Under the pieces are notes generated by a model. It did no database searches, was not told the origin of the DNA, and worked only from the letters and a program-made list of their open reading frames with translations. A stretch of DNA of 64,000 nucleotides from Distichodus sexfasciatus. Taxonomy: Eukaryota; Chordata; Actinopteri; Characiformes; Distichodontidae. Position numbers and translations under genes: made by a program. The stretch covers positions 1,358,389 to 1,422,388 of the forward strand of contig JAVGVS010000106.1 of assembly GCA_032718565.1 (NCBI GenBank), given 5' to 3'. Shown here piece after piece: positions 1 to 10,799 of the stretch. Every line of letters begins with the position of its first letter. Within the stretch, counting starts at the first letter, position 1.

Positions 1-437
1 CGGCAAACTTTAGCGGACTCATTCTGCAAGAAAGTGCCTTATGACAAGGAAGTTAGTCTGTTTTCCTTAACTGTTTCATAAAGTTACAATTCATTTTCTA
101 TTACGATGACCAAACAAGCTTTAATGACTGCAAAATATCATGGAATTATCGTTATCATCAAAGTCCCAGAAAATATCGATATATATTTTTTTCTAATATC
201 GCACACCCCTAATGCTCTATGTTGGTCACAGCACATGATGATATTCAATCTTGAGTTTGGTTTTACAGACCAGGCATTGTTATAACTTGGATCTTTCTGT
301 GCATACATATCAGATTTTTATGTTGTGTGTATTTTTTAAGTGCAAAAAATATTCTTTCAGCATGCCTTGCAAAAGTGCTTCAAATCTTTCAGTTTGCCAG
401 ATTGCCTTTTTGGAATTATGGACAAAAAGTTTATATA
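1..437. other. AT-rich non-coding stretch, probably VPS51 intron
   Basis: No convincing exon, RNA gene or mobile element was seen here. The first 80 bases keep one frame open but match nothing I recognise. Confidence 0.5.
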
Positions 438-1941
438 CAGTTGCACTCAAAATTATTCAACCCCCATTTCAATTTAGCAAAACTGGCAAAATTTACAAAC
501 TTTCAGCTGTTTGCAATAAACAAGTCAAACAAGAACAATTTAAACAGCTCAACACAACTAATATTACAAGTGGTTTCTGTACATTCAACTCAAATGTCAC
601 TTACTGACTATTATTCAAATTATTCAACTCTCTGAATAGAATTCCTCATAAGAGCACAGATTTGCAAATCAGATGTTGTCCCAAGCATTATTGTTAGCAC
701 TATAACTAGCCCCATAAGCTGTATCAGGTTGCATGAGCTAGAACTCATCAAATATCCAAAATGGCTAGGGGTATGATCACAGTGCATGGTAGAAACAGGG
801 GTAAATCAAAAGAATAGTCCAGAAAGTCTAGAGAAGAGATCATTGCCTTGCACAAACAAGGAGAAGGATACAAAAAGATATTAAAGCCATTGAATGTTCC
901 TAGAGATACAATTGGAAGCATAGTTCGCAAGTTTGAAGTTAAAGAAACAGTGGCTACACTACCTGGATGTGGCAGAAAGAGTAAACTGTCAACAGATGCA
1001 ACTAGGTTTCTGAGGAGGCAGGTGGCCAAAAACCCTGAAGTGACTGCAAAAGACCTGCAGCAAGACTTGGTGGCAGCAGGTACTGAGGTTTCAGTTTCCA
1101 CGTATAGTGCACACTAAATGCTGAAGGTTTCCACAAGTCGGCACCAATGTGCTCAAAACCATATAAATAAGCCACAGAACTTTTGGGATGAACTGAAAAC
1201 TGGACCCATGGATCAGCGGTATGCCTGGAAGAGCAAGAATGAAGCATATGCTGAACAGAACACCCTGCCTACAGTGAAGCATGGCAATGGCGGTGGCTCT
1301 GGGGCTGCTTTGCTTCTTCTGGTGCTGGGAACTTGCAGGGTAGGGCAAGATGGATTCAATCAAATATCAGAAAATACTTGGAGAACATGTCATGCCATCT
1401 GTGATGAAGGTGAAGCTTGGGCACCACTGGACCTTCCAACAGGACAATGATTCCAAGCATACCTCAAAGACCACCAAATCTTGGTTTTTAGAAAAGGTTC
1501 TGGAAGATTGTAGAGTAGCCATCACAGTTGTCTGACTTTAACCCCATAGAAAATCTCTTGTGGGATTTGAAAAAGGTGGTTGCAGCACGTAAACATTAGT
1601 GAGCTGGAGGTCATTGCCCGTGAGGAATGGGCTAAGATTCCTTCAGAGCACTGCTAGAAGCTGGTGTCTTGGCTGTGCATCACGTTTGCAGCAGGTTATA
1701 ACAGCAAAAGGGTGCTTTACTAAGTACTAAAGATGCTTTTCGCTAAGTGGTTGAATAATTTTGAAACTGCATTAAAAGTTGAATTTTGCATTAAAATTAA
1801 TTTTGCAAATGTCATTAAAAGTAACATTTTTGTGTTAAATGTGGAGAAACCACTTGTAATATTAGTTGTGTTTAGCAGTTTAAATTGTTTAGTTTGACTT
1901 GTTTATTTGCAAAGGGGGGTAAATAATTTCGAGTGCAACTG
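438..1941 (+). mobile_element. Tc1/mariner element, full-length but inactive
   Basis: The element has long terminal inverted repeats of about 200 bp. The left end starts CAGTTGCACTC and the right end finishes GAGTGCAACTG. Both sit directly beside TA dinucleotides (436-437 and 1942-1943), the TA target duplication expected of Tc1/mariner. The inner parts of the repeats also match (for example ACTAATATTACAAGTGG on both sides) with small indels. The body of about 1.5 kb carries a broken transposase on the + strand. It lies just upstream of the first visible VPS51 exon, probably in a VPS51 intron. Confidence 0.9.
761..1600 (+). pseudogene. Tc1 transposase pseudogene
   Basis: A Tc1-type transposase is spread over several frames. 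The N-terminal paired-like helix-turn-helix DNA-binding region reads in one frame around 848-1115 (motif IVRKFEVKETVATLPGCGRK). The catalytic part reads in other frames: the second catalytic Asp lies in QQDNDSKHTSK near 1437-1470, and the NPIENLLWDLKK block with the catalytic Glu is near 1540-1575. Stop codons and frameshifts separate these pieces, so no active enzyme can be made. The family normally has about 340 residues and a DD34E catalytic triad. Confidence 0.88.
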
Positions 1942-2095
1942 TATATATATGTACATATGTATATATGTATGTATATCCAGAACCTACAAAAAACAAATGG
2001 CTTTTTTAGCTATTTGATTTTGGTACTTTTTTATTTCCTTATACTCAACTATATATGGTCTTACATGAGTATCTTGTTTTGTGTGTGTCGTATAG

Positions 2096-2985
2096 GTTGG
2101 TTTGCTGTATGAGGAGGGTGTGAGAAAAGCCCACAGCAGTGACTCCAGCAAACGCACTTTTTCTGTATACAGCAGCTCAAGGCAACAGATACGCTATGCC
2201 CCTAGTTACACACCCAGGTACAATATCAACACATAACAGACACAGACAAGTAACAAGTGTAAAAACAGTCGGACTTGAACCCATAGCATATTTATCAATG
2301 AACTTATTATTAGTATCAACTAGACCACCGCCCCTACCAAACTTAATATAATCAAAGCTCCACAACACTCCTGTAAATGCACAGAAGGTGTGAAAGAAGA
2401 CCTAAGGTCTGATTGATAAATTAAAATGTGAAAAATGTTTGTGCTTTGTGTAGTGCACCAATGGACACGAACCTACTCAGTAACATCCACAAGCTTTTCT
2501 CTGAAAGAATTGACATCTTCAGCCCAGTAGAGTTCAATAAGGTAACTTATGATCATGTGTTGCCGTGGTTTTATTTTCCACCAGGATTTTTTTGCGTTTG
2601 GAATTGACACTGTATATTTGTACTGGCTAAATTGTATGTATATTGTGTAAATTATTAATTATATTGAAAATATACAGTTATATGCCATGTACAGTGTATT
2701 TCCCAATGTCTTCTTCTCTTACAGGTCTCTGTTCTCACTGGTATCATTAAGATCAGTCTCAAGACATTTCTGGAGTGTGTCCGTCTGCGCACATTTGGCC
2801 GTTTTGGCCTGCAGCAGATTCAGGTGGATTGCCACTATCTGCAAATGTACTTGTGGCGCTTTGTGTCTGATGAGAACCTTGTTCATTTCCTTTTGGATGA
2901 GATTGTGGGTAGTGCTGCCCATCGCTGCCTGGATCCTTCCCCGATGGAACAGAGTGTAATTGAGGTCATCTGCGAAAGAGGTTGA
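2096..2985 (+). CDS. vps51: VPS51, C-terminal part (three last coding exons)
   Basis: VPS51 is a subunit of the GARP and EARP tethering complexes, which act in endosome-to-Golgi retrograde transport and endosome recycling. Three coding exons are visible: 2096-2217, 2454-2541 and 2725-2985. They join in phase and encode 156 residues to the TGA stop at 2983-2985. Recognisable blocks are VGLLYEEGVRKAHSSDSSKR, TNLLSNIHKLFSERIDIFSP and KTFLECVRLRTFGRFGLQQ, with the conserved end VIEVICERG. Each junction has an AG acceptor and a GT donor. A polyadenylation signal AATAAA lies at 3248-3253. Earlier exons lie upstream of the window; nothing in 1-437 could be assigned to the gene. Frame and key motifs are intact, so the gene looks functional. 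Identification rests on family similarity and on the neighbours TM7SF2 and ZNHIT2. Confidence 0.93.
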
Positions 2986-3439
2986 GGAGTGTATATGAAT
3001 TACCGATCTTGCCTCGGCATTACTTAGCAAACATGGACCAGACTACAATAAAATGTGAATTTGAACTGGAATGTGCTAATGACTAAGATGTCTTGGTGAA
3101 TAATCATTGATTGTATATTTTTCTTCTTTAGAATAGTCAGACTAAAATATTCAGTTTAATTGAAACATGGTCTGAATGACCATTCAAAAATGAGTTGAGT
3201 TTATTGTTTTCCTAATTGTTAAACAATTGTCTGAAATGACTGTACTAAATAAAATGAAACGTATTAAAACGCCTACGTGCATGGCTGTATTAACTTTTGT
3301 GATCAAACTAAATATGTACAAAATATCTGATAAGCCAAAGTAGCCTCACTGAGGTCTGCATTTTACAGTACCATCCGTTGCCATTGCCTAATGCACCTCT
3401 GGTTTACAGCGTTTAATACGCGTTACAGTATGATGACTG

Positions 3440-3660
3440 TCCGAGTGGTCGGATTGGTTTTGGGTGTTTGCAGACCTGCTTGGGTTATTTTCTCATTGGC
3501 TAATCCGACCCTAGCCACGCTCTTGTGATGATCGCTTGGACGCTTATTGGACATAAAAGTGTTAGCGTCTGGTGTGGGCGGAGCTACACCGGCTCTCGCG
3601 AATCACGTCCATAGATTCGGACAAATTTTGCAACTGCACTTTGGAAAGGTGAGACGCATT
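3440..3660 (+). promoter_or_regulatory. Putative TM7SF2 promoter and 5' non-coding exon
   Basis: The stretch is more GC- and CpG-rich than its surroundings. It has three inverted CCAAT boxes (ATTGG at 3453, 3495 and 3546) and a GC box GGGCGG at 3576-3581. A good splice donor (GGAAAG|GTGAGA, junction 3648/3649) could end a non-coding first exon spliced to the coding exon that starts translation at 3876. Mammalian TM7SF2 is known to be driven by SREBP-2 together with CCAAT and GC boxes. I did not find a confident sterol response element here, so that type of control is inference only. Confidence 0.45.
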
Positions 3661-3875
3661 GGTCGTTGAGTGTGTGGCTGTAACCATCTCGACTGTATGA
3701 AAGGTTGTGTTCTTGTCAGGGTATAAATATTGTAAATTAGTTTCACATGATTAAGATTCTTTGTTTGATTCTTTTCTTGCTTGATTGTGGACAGGTATAT
3801 GTTAAGTATGAAAAAATGCAAGTGTTTGCTAGATTCGAAATCCTCTGTTCTGTTCTTCCCTCGAAGCCGAGCGGG

Positions 3876-6800
3876 ATGAAGCAGGACAAACATAAATCAT
3901 CACGTACCACGGAAAAGGAATTTGGAGGAATATTGGGTAGGAGATCTTTTTTTGTTGTTGTTGTGTGTGTTTATATGTTGACGCGTTTTCATTCAGAAGT
4001 CCATATATATAGGAAGTCCATTCATTTCTGGTTCCAACTATATTCTGTTTAGGGGCCACATTCATTCCTCTCTTTCTGCCCGTGACTGTCCTCTATTTGC
4101 TGAATGTGTGTCGGTCCCCAGTGGGTAGTGTACTTCAGTGGCCCCCTCCACTGCCCCTCACTGCTGAGCTGTGGAATCCCGTTGCACCAGCCATCATTGT
4201 AGGCTGGATCGCCCTCCAGAGTTTCCTTTACTTGCTGCCAATTGGCAAGGTAATAATACCTAAGACTACTCAGTTGTAGATCAGACAATTTGAAATGGTC
4301 AAACTTGCTTTAAAGTCTGCTTTATTTGTCACTTCATGTATAATTTACAGCTGTCAGAGGGGTTAGTGCTCAAAGATGGATCCAGACTTAAGTATCCAAT
4401 CAATGGTAATTTAAAAAAAAAAAAACTCTTGTATGTAAATATGTTTCATGATGTCGTTCAGATGAAGGCAGATGAGGTGACCATCTCAGCTTTTTTCATA
4501 TTAGGTCTATTTCTAAAAAATGCCTGCATAAAAACAAAGACGTTGCTTCTCATCTGAAACACTAAATTAAAAGCTTAAAATTATAATTAAAACTTTTCAT
4601 TCTCAATGAGAGGCTTGGTTGCAGCAGATGGGTGCTTATTTCATATAGTACCTATAGTACACTGTGTAGAGAAAAAAAAGTGTTATGGTATTGAACCCCA
4701 TTTGAGGGTCTCTATCAGTCTGCTCTCTTTGACACTTGTCTTATATGAGCGACTAACCTTTAGAGAATCTTGAATCATTAGGCAACTTAAACATTGGGAA
4801 AGTGAACAACTTCTGTTCCAGTGGCTGATATGATCATTCTACCTGACTTGACATTCATTTTTATATTCATGTTCAGCTGTGGTTTCAATAAGAAACATAC
4901 AGTATCATATCTTATCAACACATAATTCATGTATTTGATCCATAGCTGAGTAAGTTTCTGCTCTTTTTGGTATGTCTTTTGCAGGGTTCCATGCCTTCTG
5001 TGTGACTGCAGTCCTGTTGGTGCTTTGCCTTTGTCTGGGAATTCCACTTGAACATCTGTTTGATGTTATATTGCCCCTAGCAGTGTGTGCTATTTCGTTG
5101 TCATACCTGCTGTCTCTATATCTATATATTCGCTCATTTTGGGCCCCTCCTCATGCTATGTCACATGGAGGTAACACAGGTTAGAAAAAGACATGGAATC
5201 ATGGGAAATATTCTATATCTATACTCACTGTAATATCACTTGCATACCACTTTAACAGACAATTTAGTATGATCGTGTATATATAGCCATTGAAAAAGAT
5301 ACATTTAAAGGTATTTTTAAACAGTTAAAAAATCCTCAAAACTCAATTTCTATTAATAATAAACCTCTAGATCAATCATTCAATGGCACCAAGGCAAATA
5401 AGTGACACTAGAAATAAACTAAAAGTGGTGGTCTCACAGCTGCACCTTTTGTGCACATACCTGTAAATGTCTTTATAAACCAGACTTACTGACAGGCATC
5501 AGATGTTAAGGCATACAAAAGGGGGCCTTGAAAGAGCCACTTTTCTAGGTGAATCACGAAAGAAAACACTAATGTATTTGCTCATGGTTTGTATAGTTTT
5601 AATAAATTGTTTAATAAAAAATTTACATAAGACTGGAAAGTTGGGTACTGAAGAACTTTTGTGTAGTCTCACCCTATTGCTTTTGGTCTTCTTTAGGTAA
5701 TCCCCTATATGATTTCTTTATGGGACGGGAACTTAACCCACGCATTGGAGGCTTTGACCTTAAATATTTCTGTGAGCTTAGACCAGGATTAATTGGTTGG
5801 GTAAGGTGTACCACCAAAATGACTGTTGAATTACATAAAACATGTTTTACTGATATAAATAACTGAAGATCTGCCAGTTTAATCAGTGTCTGTATATCAT
5901 ATTGCATTGTATTGTTGTTGATCAGGTCGTGCTGAACCTGGCAATGCTGATGAAGGAGGTGGAACTCAGAGGATCACCGTCCTTGGCAATGTTGCTAATC
6001 AATAGTTTCCAGCTGCTCTATGTAGCTGATGCACTCTGGAATGAGGTGGGAATCAAATTGTAGCCTATTATTTTGTATTTTAGGTATGTGGACTGAAAAT
6101 TGTTAATGCACACTTTCAACAAAATTTACACAAATTAATATTGGAAAAAAAATACATGAAAAATGTCACACAAAGGAATCTATTTCTTATTTTTTTCTGG
6201 ATATACAGGAAGCTGTTTTGACCACTATGGATATAGTACATGATGGTTTTGGGTTTATGCTGGCTTTCGGAGACCTAGCTTGGGTGCCTTTCACATACAG
6301 TCTCCAGGCCTCATTTCTGGTAGTGCATCCCCAGTCTCTCGGTGCTCTTGCTGCACTGGGAATTATCATTCTAAATGGTAATTCATAATAATGCTAGAAC
6401 TGGAATTCAGTTCATGGTGGGGTTAAAACCAGTTTTAATACAGACCTTGTGAATGCTTACTTTTGCTCATTCTTTTCTATTTTGCTCATTCTATTTTAGG
6501 AATTGGTTATTATATATTCCGTAAATCTAATTCCGAGAAGAATCAGTTCAGGAGAGACCCCACCCACAAAAATGTTGCACGTAAGTGTTTTTTTGGAAAT
6601 ATTTCCTAGAATATTAAAATAAATATATAAAACATATTTCTAAAATATTGTCCTGCATATCAGTGTAAACCTACAGTTTAATATATGGAATATTGCAAAT
6701 ACTGCAAAAATGAAGAATAGAGTAGAAAATTTGGCGAGTAGTGGCCTAATGGTAGATTAGTCAGTTGTGGACCAAGAGGTTTGGGGTTCCAACCCAGCTC

Positions 6801-7422
6801 TATCCTACCTTCAGCACTACCACCATTGAACCCCTGAGCAAGACTCTTAGCCTCAAGTTGCTTTAGGGAGATTGTCCATGTAATTAGGAATAATTTGGGA
6901 TAATGACCTGTCATAGAACTGGATCATGGCTATCTAGGCTGACTAAGCATTTTCTTGATCTTTATTTGTAGACTTGGAAACTATTGCCACAAGTACAGGG
7001 AAGCGACTAATAGTTTCTGGTTGGTGGGGCTTTGTCAGACATCCCAACTACCTTGGAGACATTCTGATGGCCCTGGCATGGTCCCTGCCCTGTGGTGAGT
7101 CAGCAGGCAAAGGCCATACAAGAAGTGAATCGATTACATACCATTTATTCATATTAAAAAGCTCCATGAGTACTTACTGATTAAGTAAATAAGGTTTTAT
7201 GTTGTAGTTTCATAGGTAGTAAATAAATGTTAACTTGCATTTATTTCCTGATTCTTTCTAGGATTTTCACACATTCTTCCATACTTTTACGTGATTTATT
7301 TCACCATCCTGCTAATCCATCGAGAATATCGTGATGAACAGCAGTGCAGAAAAAAATATGGCCTTGCATGGGACACCTACTGCAGACGTGTGCCATACAG
7401 AATCATTCCTTTCCTGTACTGA
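3876..7422 (+). CDS. tm7sf2: Delta(14)-sterol reductase TM7SF2, complete
   Basis: The enzyme reduces the C14-C15 double bond of sterol intermediates with NADPH during cholesterol synthesis, in the ER membrane. Ten coding exons join in phase: 3876-3936, 4053-4249, 4351-4405, 4985-5179, 5697-5800, 5926-6045, 6209-6377, 6500-6580, 6972-7094 and 7262-7422. They total 421 residues; the human protein has about 418. Family blocks are GGILGATFIP near the N-terminus, LNPRIGGFDLKYFCELRPG, GFGFMLAFGDLAWVPFTYS, SGWWGFVRHPNYLGD and the C-terminal HREYRDEQQCRKKYGLAWD signature of ERG24/LBR/DHCR reductases. Several hydrophobic segments fit a multi-pass membrane protein. It lacks the Tudor region of LBR, which separates it from that paralogue. 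The start ATG is the first one giving the family N-terminus, although the frame is open further upstream. Splice sites are canonical and no break was seen. ATTAAA at 7672 is a possible polyadenylation signal. Confidence 0.94.
6733..6925 (+). repeat. tRNA-derived SINE in TM7SF2 intron 8
   Basis: The head resembles a tRNA promoter: GTGGCCTAATGGTAGA (A-box side) and GGTTTGGGGTTCCAACCC (B-box side). It is followed by a body typical of fish SINEs (ACCATTGAACCCCTGAGCAAG). It lies between TM7SF2 exons 8 and 9. It is a retroposed repeat, not a functional tRNA. Confidence 0.7.
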
Positions 7423-7877
7423 TCACAAATCAGACAATCTAGTTCTAATTATTGGATTGTCTGCTCTACTAGCATGGATTAAGCCTAGATCTATAAAATA
7501 GTATAAAATTAAGTACTGTAATTGAAACAGAATACAGTGATAAAAACAGTAATATTCTTAAAATGTTATGTTTATTTTAGGATTATACGGTGTTGTAGAC
7601 AGCAATTTTCATACATGGACAAACTTCAAAATTAATTGTGTAAAGCTGCTTTCCTATGATTATATGGCAATATTAAAATGATTCCTCAAATTGTAACTTA
7701 ATGAAGGCAGCACATTTATGACAATATATGTTTTTGTTTGAACTGTCTGGCAAAAAAAGACAAAACCCTAACTTAAAAAACAGCCATAATCTCCTTGTTA
7801 AACATTAATATTTACAAACAAAACAACTTGATTTTCTAAGACAATCCAATGGAACTGGATTAATAATACTCAAGATG

Positions 7878-9668
7878 TCACTTAATCTCTTCTATTAGAC
7901 TTTTCTCTCTTCCTGATTTGTACATCCAAACATTCTCCAGTTGCTTTTCTTTCTGTAATGTCATTCTCTCATCCCACCTTCTGCTGTACTCTCTCCATGT
8001 CAGGGCTGCTAATCTCCCCACAACTTTAGAGTTCTCTTTCACCCAGGACTGAAGAAACTCACACTTTTTTCTGGCAATAAAATACTTGTGTCTCCACTGT
8101 GCCTCTTCTTTATGAATGAAACCTTTGGCCTTTCTAAAGGCTGTACCTAACTGGGTCAGGGCAGCCAGGGTGTAGCCTATAGAATCCTGCCTTCTTTCTC
8201 CTGTAAGTATATGTGCAACTGCTTTAATAGCCCTAGTTGGTGCATCAGGGTCTTCTTGATCAAAATATTCACCTGTAATAGCCATAACCCCAGCTTCCAG
8301 GGCTTCTGAGAGAGAGCAGTACACTTTTCCAGAGATTAGACACTCTGAAATTATTAATACACCCTGGCAAAACTCTTGGTGCATATCTGATTCTGAGATG
8401 TCCCCATTGAAAAGACACAAACAATAAGAATAGCCATAGAGAATGTTCACAAGGCTGAACTGTACCAAAGGTGACGGGTTTGAACAAATTGTACAGAGTT
8501 CTGGAATCTTATCACTAATGGGTGGAACAGCAGATTTTGTAACATTACGGTCCACATTTTCCCCCAACACCTTTAACATTTTCTTATGCCTCTTATGACC
8601 CTGTCCTGCCCTAGACTGAGGTGTAGACATATAAGCATGTTTAGAAATATTCATGTCTGTACAGTGAATGTCAGACTCCATTTCATTCTCTGTTTTCTCT
8701 TTGATGTCACTGTCTATGCTGTTTTCTTCTGTGGTTTCTTCACATTCTTCCAATTCTTCTATAAGGATTTTAATTTCTTGTTCATGCTTCTGCCACCATG
8801 GGCTCCATTGTGGCACCATTCCTCCAATGCCACCTCCCTTTATTAATTCCTCAAACATCATTTTGTCCTGTGGTGATAACATGGACCACAGTTCTTCTTC
8901 TGTTAGAATGTCAATGTTGTGTCCTGACAGCTTCTCTGCAAGGTCTTTCACTTCATCTTTGTTTGTATCTTCTATGCCTTCCTCGATCAGTTTGAGCTTC
9001 AGCATGATCTCCTCGATCTCCTCATGATTTTCCTTCCCACTTGCTTGTATTTCTGCCAACCTCGACAGCAACCCTAATGACTGTACGTTCTGCTCTGTCA
9101 GTCTTCCTCCAGTTTCTCCCATCAAATCTTTTCGGGAACTACCCATCCCTCCTTGAATATCGGTTCTCTGTCTCAGCCTCAGCAGAATTTCATTCATCTT
9201 CTTCATCGCGGACTCTTTCTCTATTGCACCCTGACAGTGCAGCTCCTTAAAGACACACTCCTTATAGAACTCTTCAGAGCATGCAGAGTGTTTAAGACTT
9301 TTATAGCAAGTCAGTCCACAGTAGGGCATATTACATCTAGGACACGTATAACATGAAGCTTTAGACAAACAAAGTTCACATAGTCTAGTGGGTAAGAATG
9401 CAGCTCCGTCACCACAGTTTTTCCTGTCGCCAGCTGGAGTCAGGAGAGTTTGAGATTCATTTCTTCCGGGAAGTAAAATCTCATCCTTGATCACAGGTTC
9501 CGGTTCTACCCAGCCATTCATCTGCTCTTTTTTTTCTCTGGATGTGAGTAACACAGAGACAGGGTATCTGCGTTGTTCTACGTCGTCCATGTTTAGAACG
9601 TCTGCGGGGCACCTGTTCACACCGTCGTATGTTAGTTTGCTGTGCAAATTTAAAAAGTTTTCTTCCAC
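7878..9668 (-). CDS. znhit2: ZNHIT2, HIT-type zinc finger protein
   Basis: One uninterrupted reading frame encodes 596 residues. ZNHIT2 is known as an R2TP/HSP90-associated factor that bridges to assembly of the U5 snRNP and RNA polymerases. The zf-HIT domain lies near residues 91-130 and shows the cysteine/histidine pattern CELC...CYTCPRC...YCGLTCYKS...HSACS. A glycine-rich stretch with the conserved PQWSPWW block follows, then a helical C-terminal region. The human gene is also intronless but its product has about 403 residues; the extra length here lies mainly in a charged middle segment rich in Glu. A second Met at residue 27 is an alternative start. It converges with TM7SF2, and the AATAAA on its strand at 7571-7576 overlaps the TM7SF2 3' region. 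Confidence 0.9.
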   Translation of the reverse strand: MEENFLNLHSKLTYDGVNRCPADVLNMDDVEQRRYPVSVLLTSREKKEQMNGWVEPEPVIKDEILLPGRNESQTLLTPAGDRKNCGDGAAFLPTRLCELCLSKASCYTCPRCNMPYCGLTCYKSLKHSACSEEFYKECVFKELHCQGAIEKESAMKKMNEILLRLRQRTDIQGGMGSSRKDLMGETGGRLTEQNVQSLGLLSRLAEIQASGKENHEEIEEIMLKLKLIEEGIEDTNKDEVKDLAEKLSGHNIDILTEEELWSMLSPQDKMMFEELIKGGGIGGMVPQWSPWWQKHEQEIKILIEELEECEETTEENSIDSDIKEKTENEMESDIHCTDMNISKHAYMSTPQSRAGQGHKRHKKMLKVLGENVDRNVTKSAVPPISDKIPELCTICSNPSPLVQFSLVNILYGYSYCLCLFNGDISESDMHQEFCQGVLIISECLISGKVYCSLSEALEAGVMAITGEYFDQEDPDAPTRAIKAVAHILTGERRQDSIGYTLAALTQLGTAFRKAKGFIHKEEAQWRHKYFIARKKCEFLQSWVKENSKVVGRLAALTWREYSRRWDERMTLQKEKQLENVWMYKSGREKSLIEEIK

Positions 9669-9671
9669 TTT

Positions 9672-10328
9672 TGTGCTAATTTAACGGTCTGTTGCTCTAT
9701 TTTAAAGGAGTATTACACATTCATTTGACCAACATAACACTAACACGCGCTGAATTGGCTAATTTTAAGAACTGTTTGATGTGTTTGAATAGAAAACGAA
9801 TTACCTTCTCGAACCGCACAGTTCCTGACAGCAGTTTATATGCTGTTCTTGTAATCACATTTGTAAACTCCACACGTCGTATGGTGCCGGATGTATCAGG
9901 CTGACTGTCGCTGGAAAAACGCGTAGTAGTCGCAGATAATGGGTGCGTTCGACTTCCTGCAGCCGCCTACAGCGCCGTCTTAAAGCGATGCATTCTGGTA
10001 TTGTCGCAATGCATGATGGTTAGATTTTTTTTGTCCGTCTTCAGTTTAAGGATCCTGTTCTATTCATGTCCCAGTACCAAGATGACATGGAGCAGTTTCT
10101 TAAAAATTGTGCTGATGATCAACACCTTCGGGTCAACGCTATGTTGCAATAGAATGATAAGGGACAGTGCTAATCACCAGTGTTTGCTTATGTTAATTTT
10201 AACTTTCTACCTAATTACTACTTTTATATATTGTCTAAATTTTATAGTTTTGTATGTTTATTATTTATGCCCATGTATATACATTTATATATTAATAAAG
10301 CTGTTCCTTTTACAACCCTGTCCTGTAC

Positions 10329-10332
<4 letters not shown>
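9672..10332. other. ZNHIT2 upstream region with an unassigned open segment
   Basis: Bases 9672-9960 should hold the ZNHIT2 promoter (minus strand). At about 10046-10152 (+) a frame reads MSQYQDDMEQFLKNCADDQH and ends at a TAG. It looks coding-like but I do not recognise it, and no matching neighbouring exon was found. It may be a transposon or pseudogene piece. Confidence 0.3.

Positions 10333-10408
<76 letters not shown>
10333..10408. repeat. (AT)n microsatellite
   Basis: An uninterrupted AT dinucleotide run of about 76 bp. It creates an artificial Tyr-Ile open frame on both strands, which is not a gene. Confidence 0.97.
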
Positions 10409-10412
<4 letters not shown>

Positions 10413-10474
10413 GATGAAAATAAATGATTATACTTCCATTTTGAAAGCATTCTTTGTTTAGCATTTTTACAGTA

Positions 10475-10478
<4 letters not shown>

Positions 10479-10546
<68 letters not shown>
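10479..10546. repeat. Second (AT)n microsatellite
   Basis: An AT run of about 68 bp, only 70 bp after the first. The segment between them is unique AT-rich sequence. Confidence 0.97.
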
Positions 10547-10548
<2 letters not shown>

Positions 10549-10559
10549 CAAAGAATCTT

Positions 10560-10792
10560 AGCTGCGGAGGTGCAGGTGCTTGACTGGCCTGCCTGCAGTC
10601 GACCTGTCTCAATAGAAGGCGTGTGGCGCGTTTTGAGCGCAAATGAGACGAAGACCCCGTACTGTTGCCCACCTTAAGACTTTGCAGGAAGAATGGGACA
10701 AAATCACACCTGAAACACTTCACTTGGTGTCTTCAGTCCCTAAACATCTTTTAAGTGTTGTGAAAAGGGCAGCAACTATTACAAAGTAAATG
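10560..10792 (+). pseudogene. Tc1-like transposase C-terminal fragment
   Basis: One frame gives MRRRPRTVAHLKTLQEEWDK followed by PKHLLSVVKRAATITK. This resembles the C-terminal end of Tc1-family transposases (EEWDKI...LVSSVPKRL...VVKRKG). Upstream stops and the lack of a catalytic core show it is a remnant. The TIRs were not found, so the element boundaries are unknown. Confidence 0.6.
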
Positions 10793-10799
10793 TTTTACA

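Noticed and set aside
1091..1363. Minus-strand frames across the Tc1 element
   Set aside because: They are antisense to the transposase remnant.
6733..6820. tRNA gene in a TM7SF2 intron
   Set aside because: The A- and B-box-like motifs belong to a SINE; no acceptor stem or proper cloverleaf could be formed. The same applies to the heads at 19258, 31650, 49480 and 58030.
10310..10723. 137-codon minus-strand frame with Tyr-Ile repeats
   Set aside because: It is created by the (AT)n microsatellites and a Tc1 fragment; no gene.
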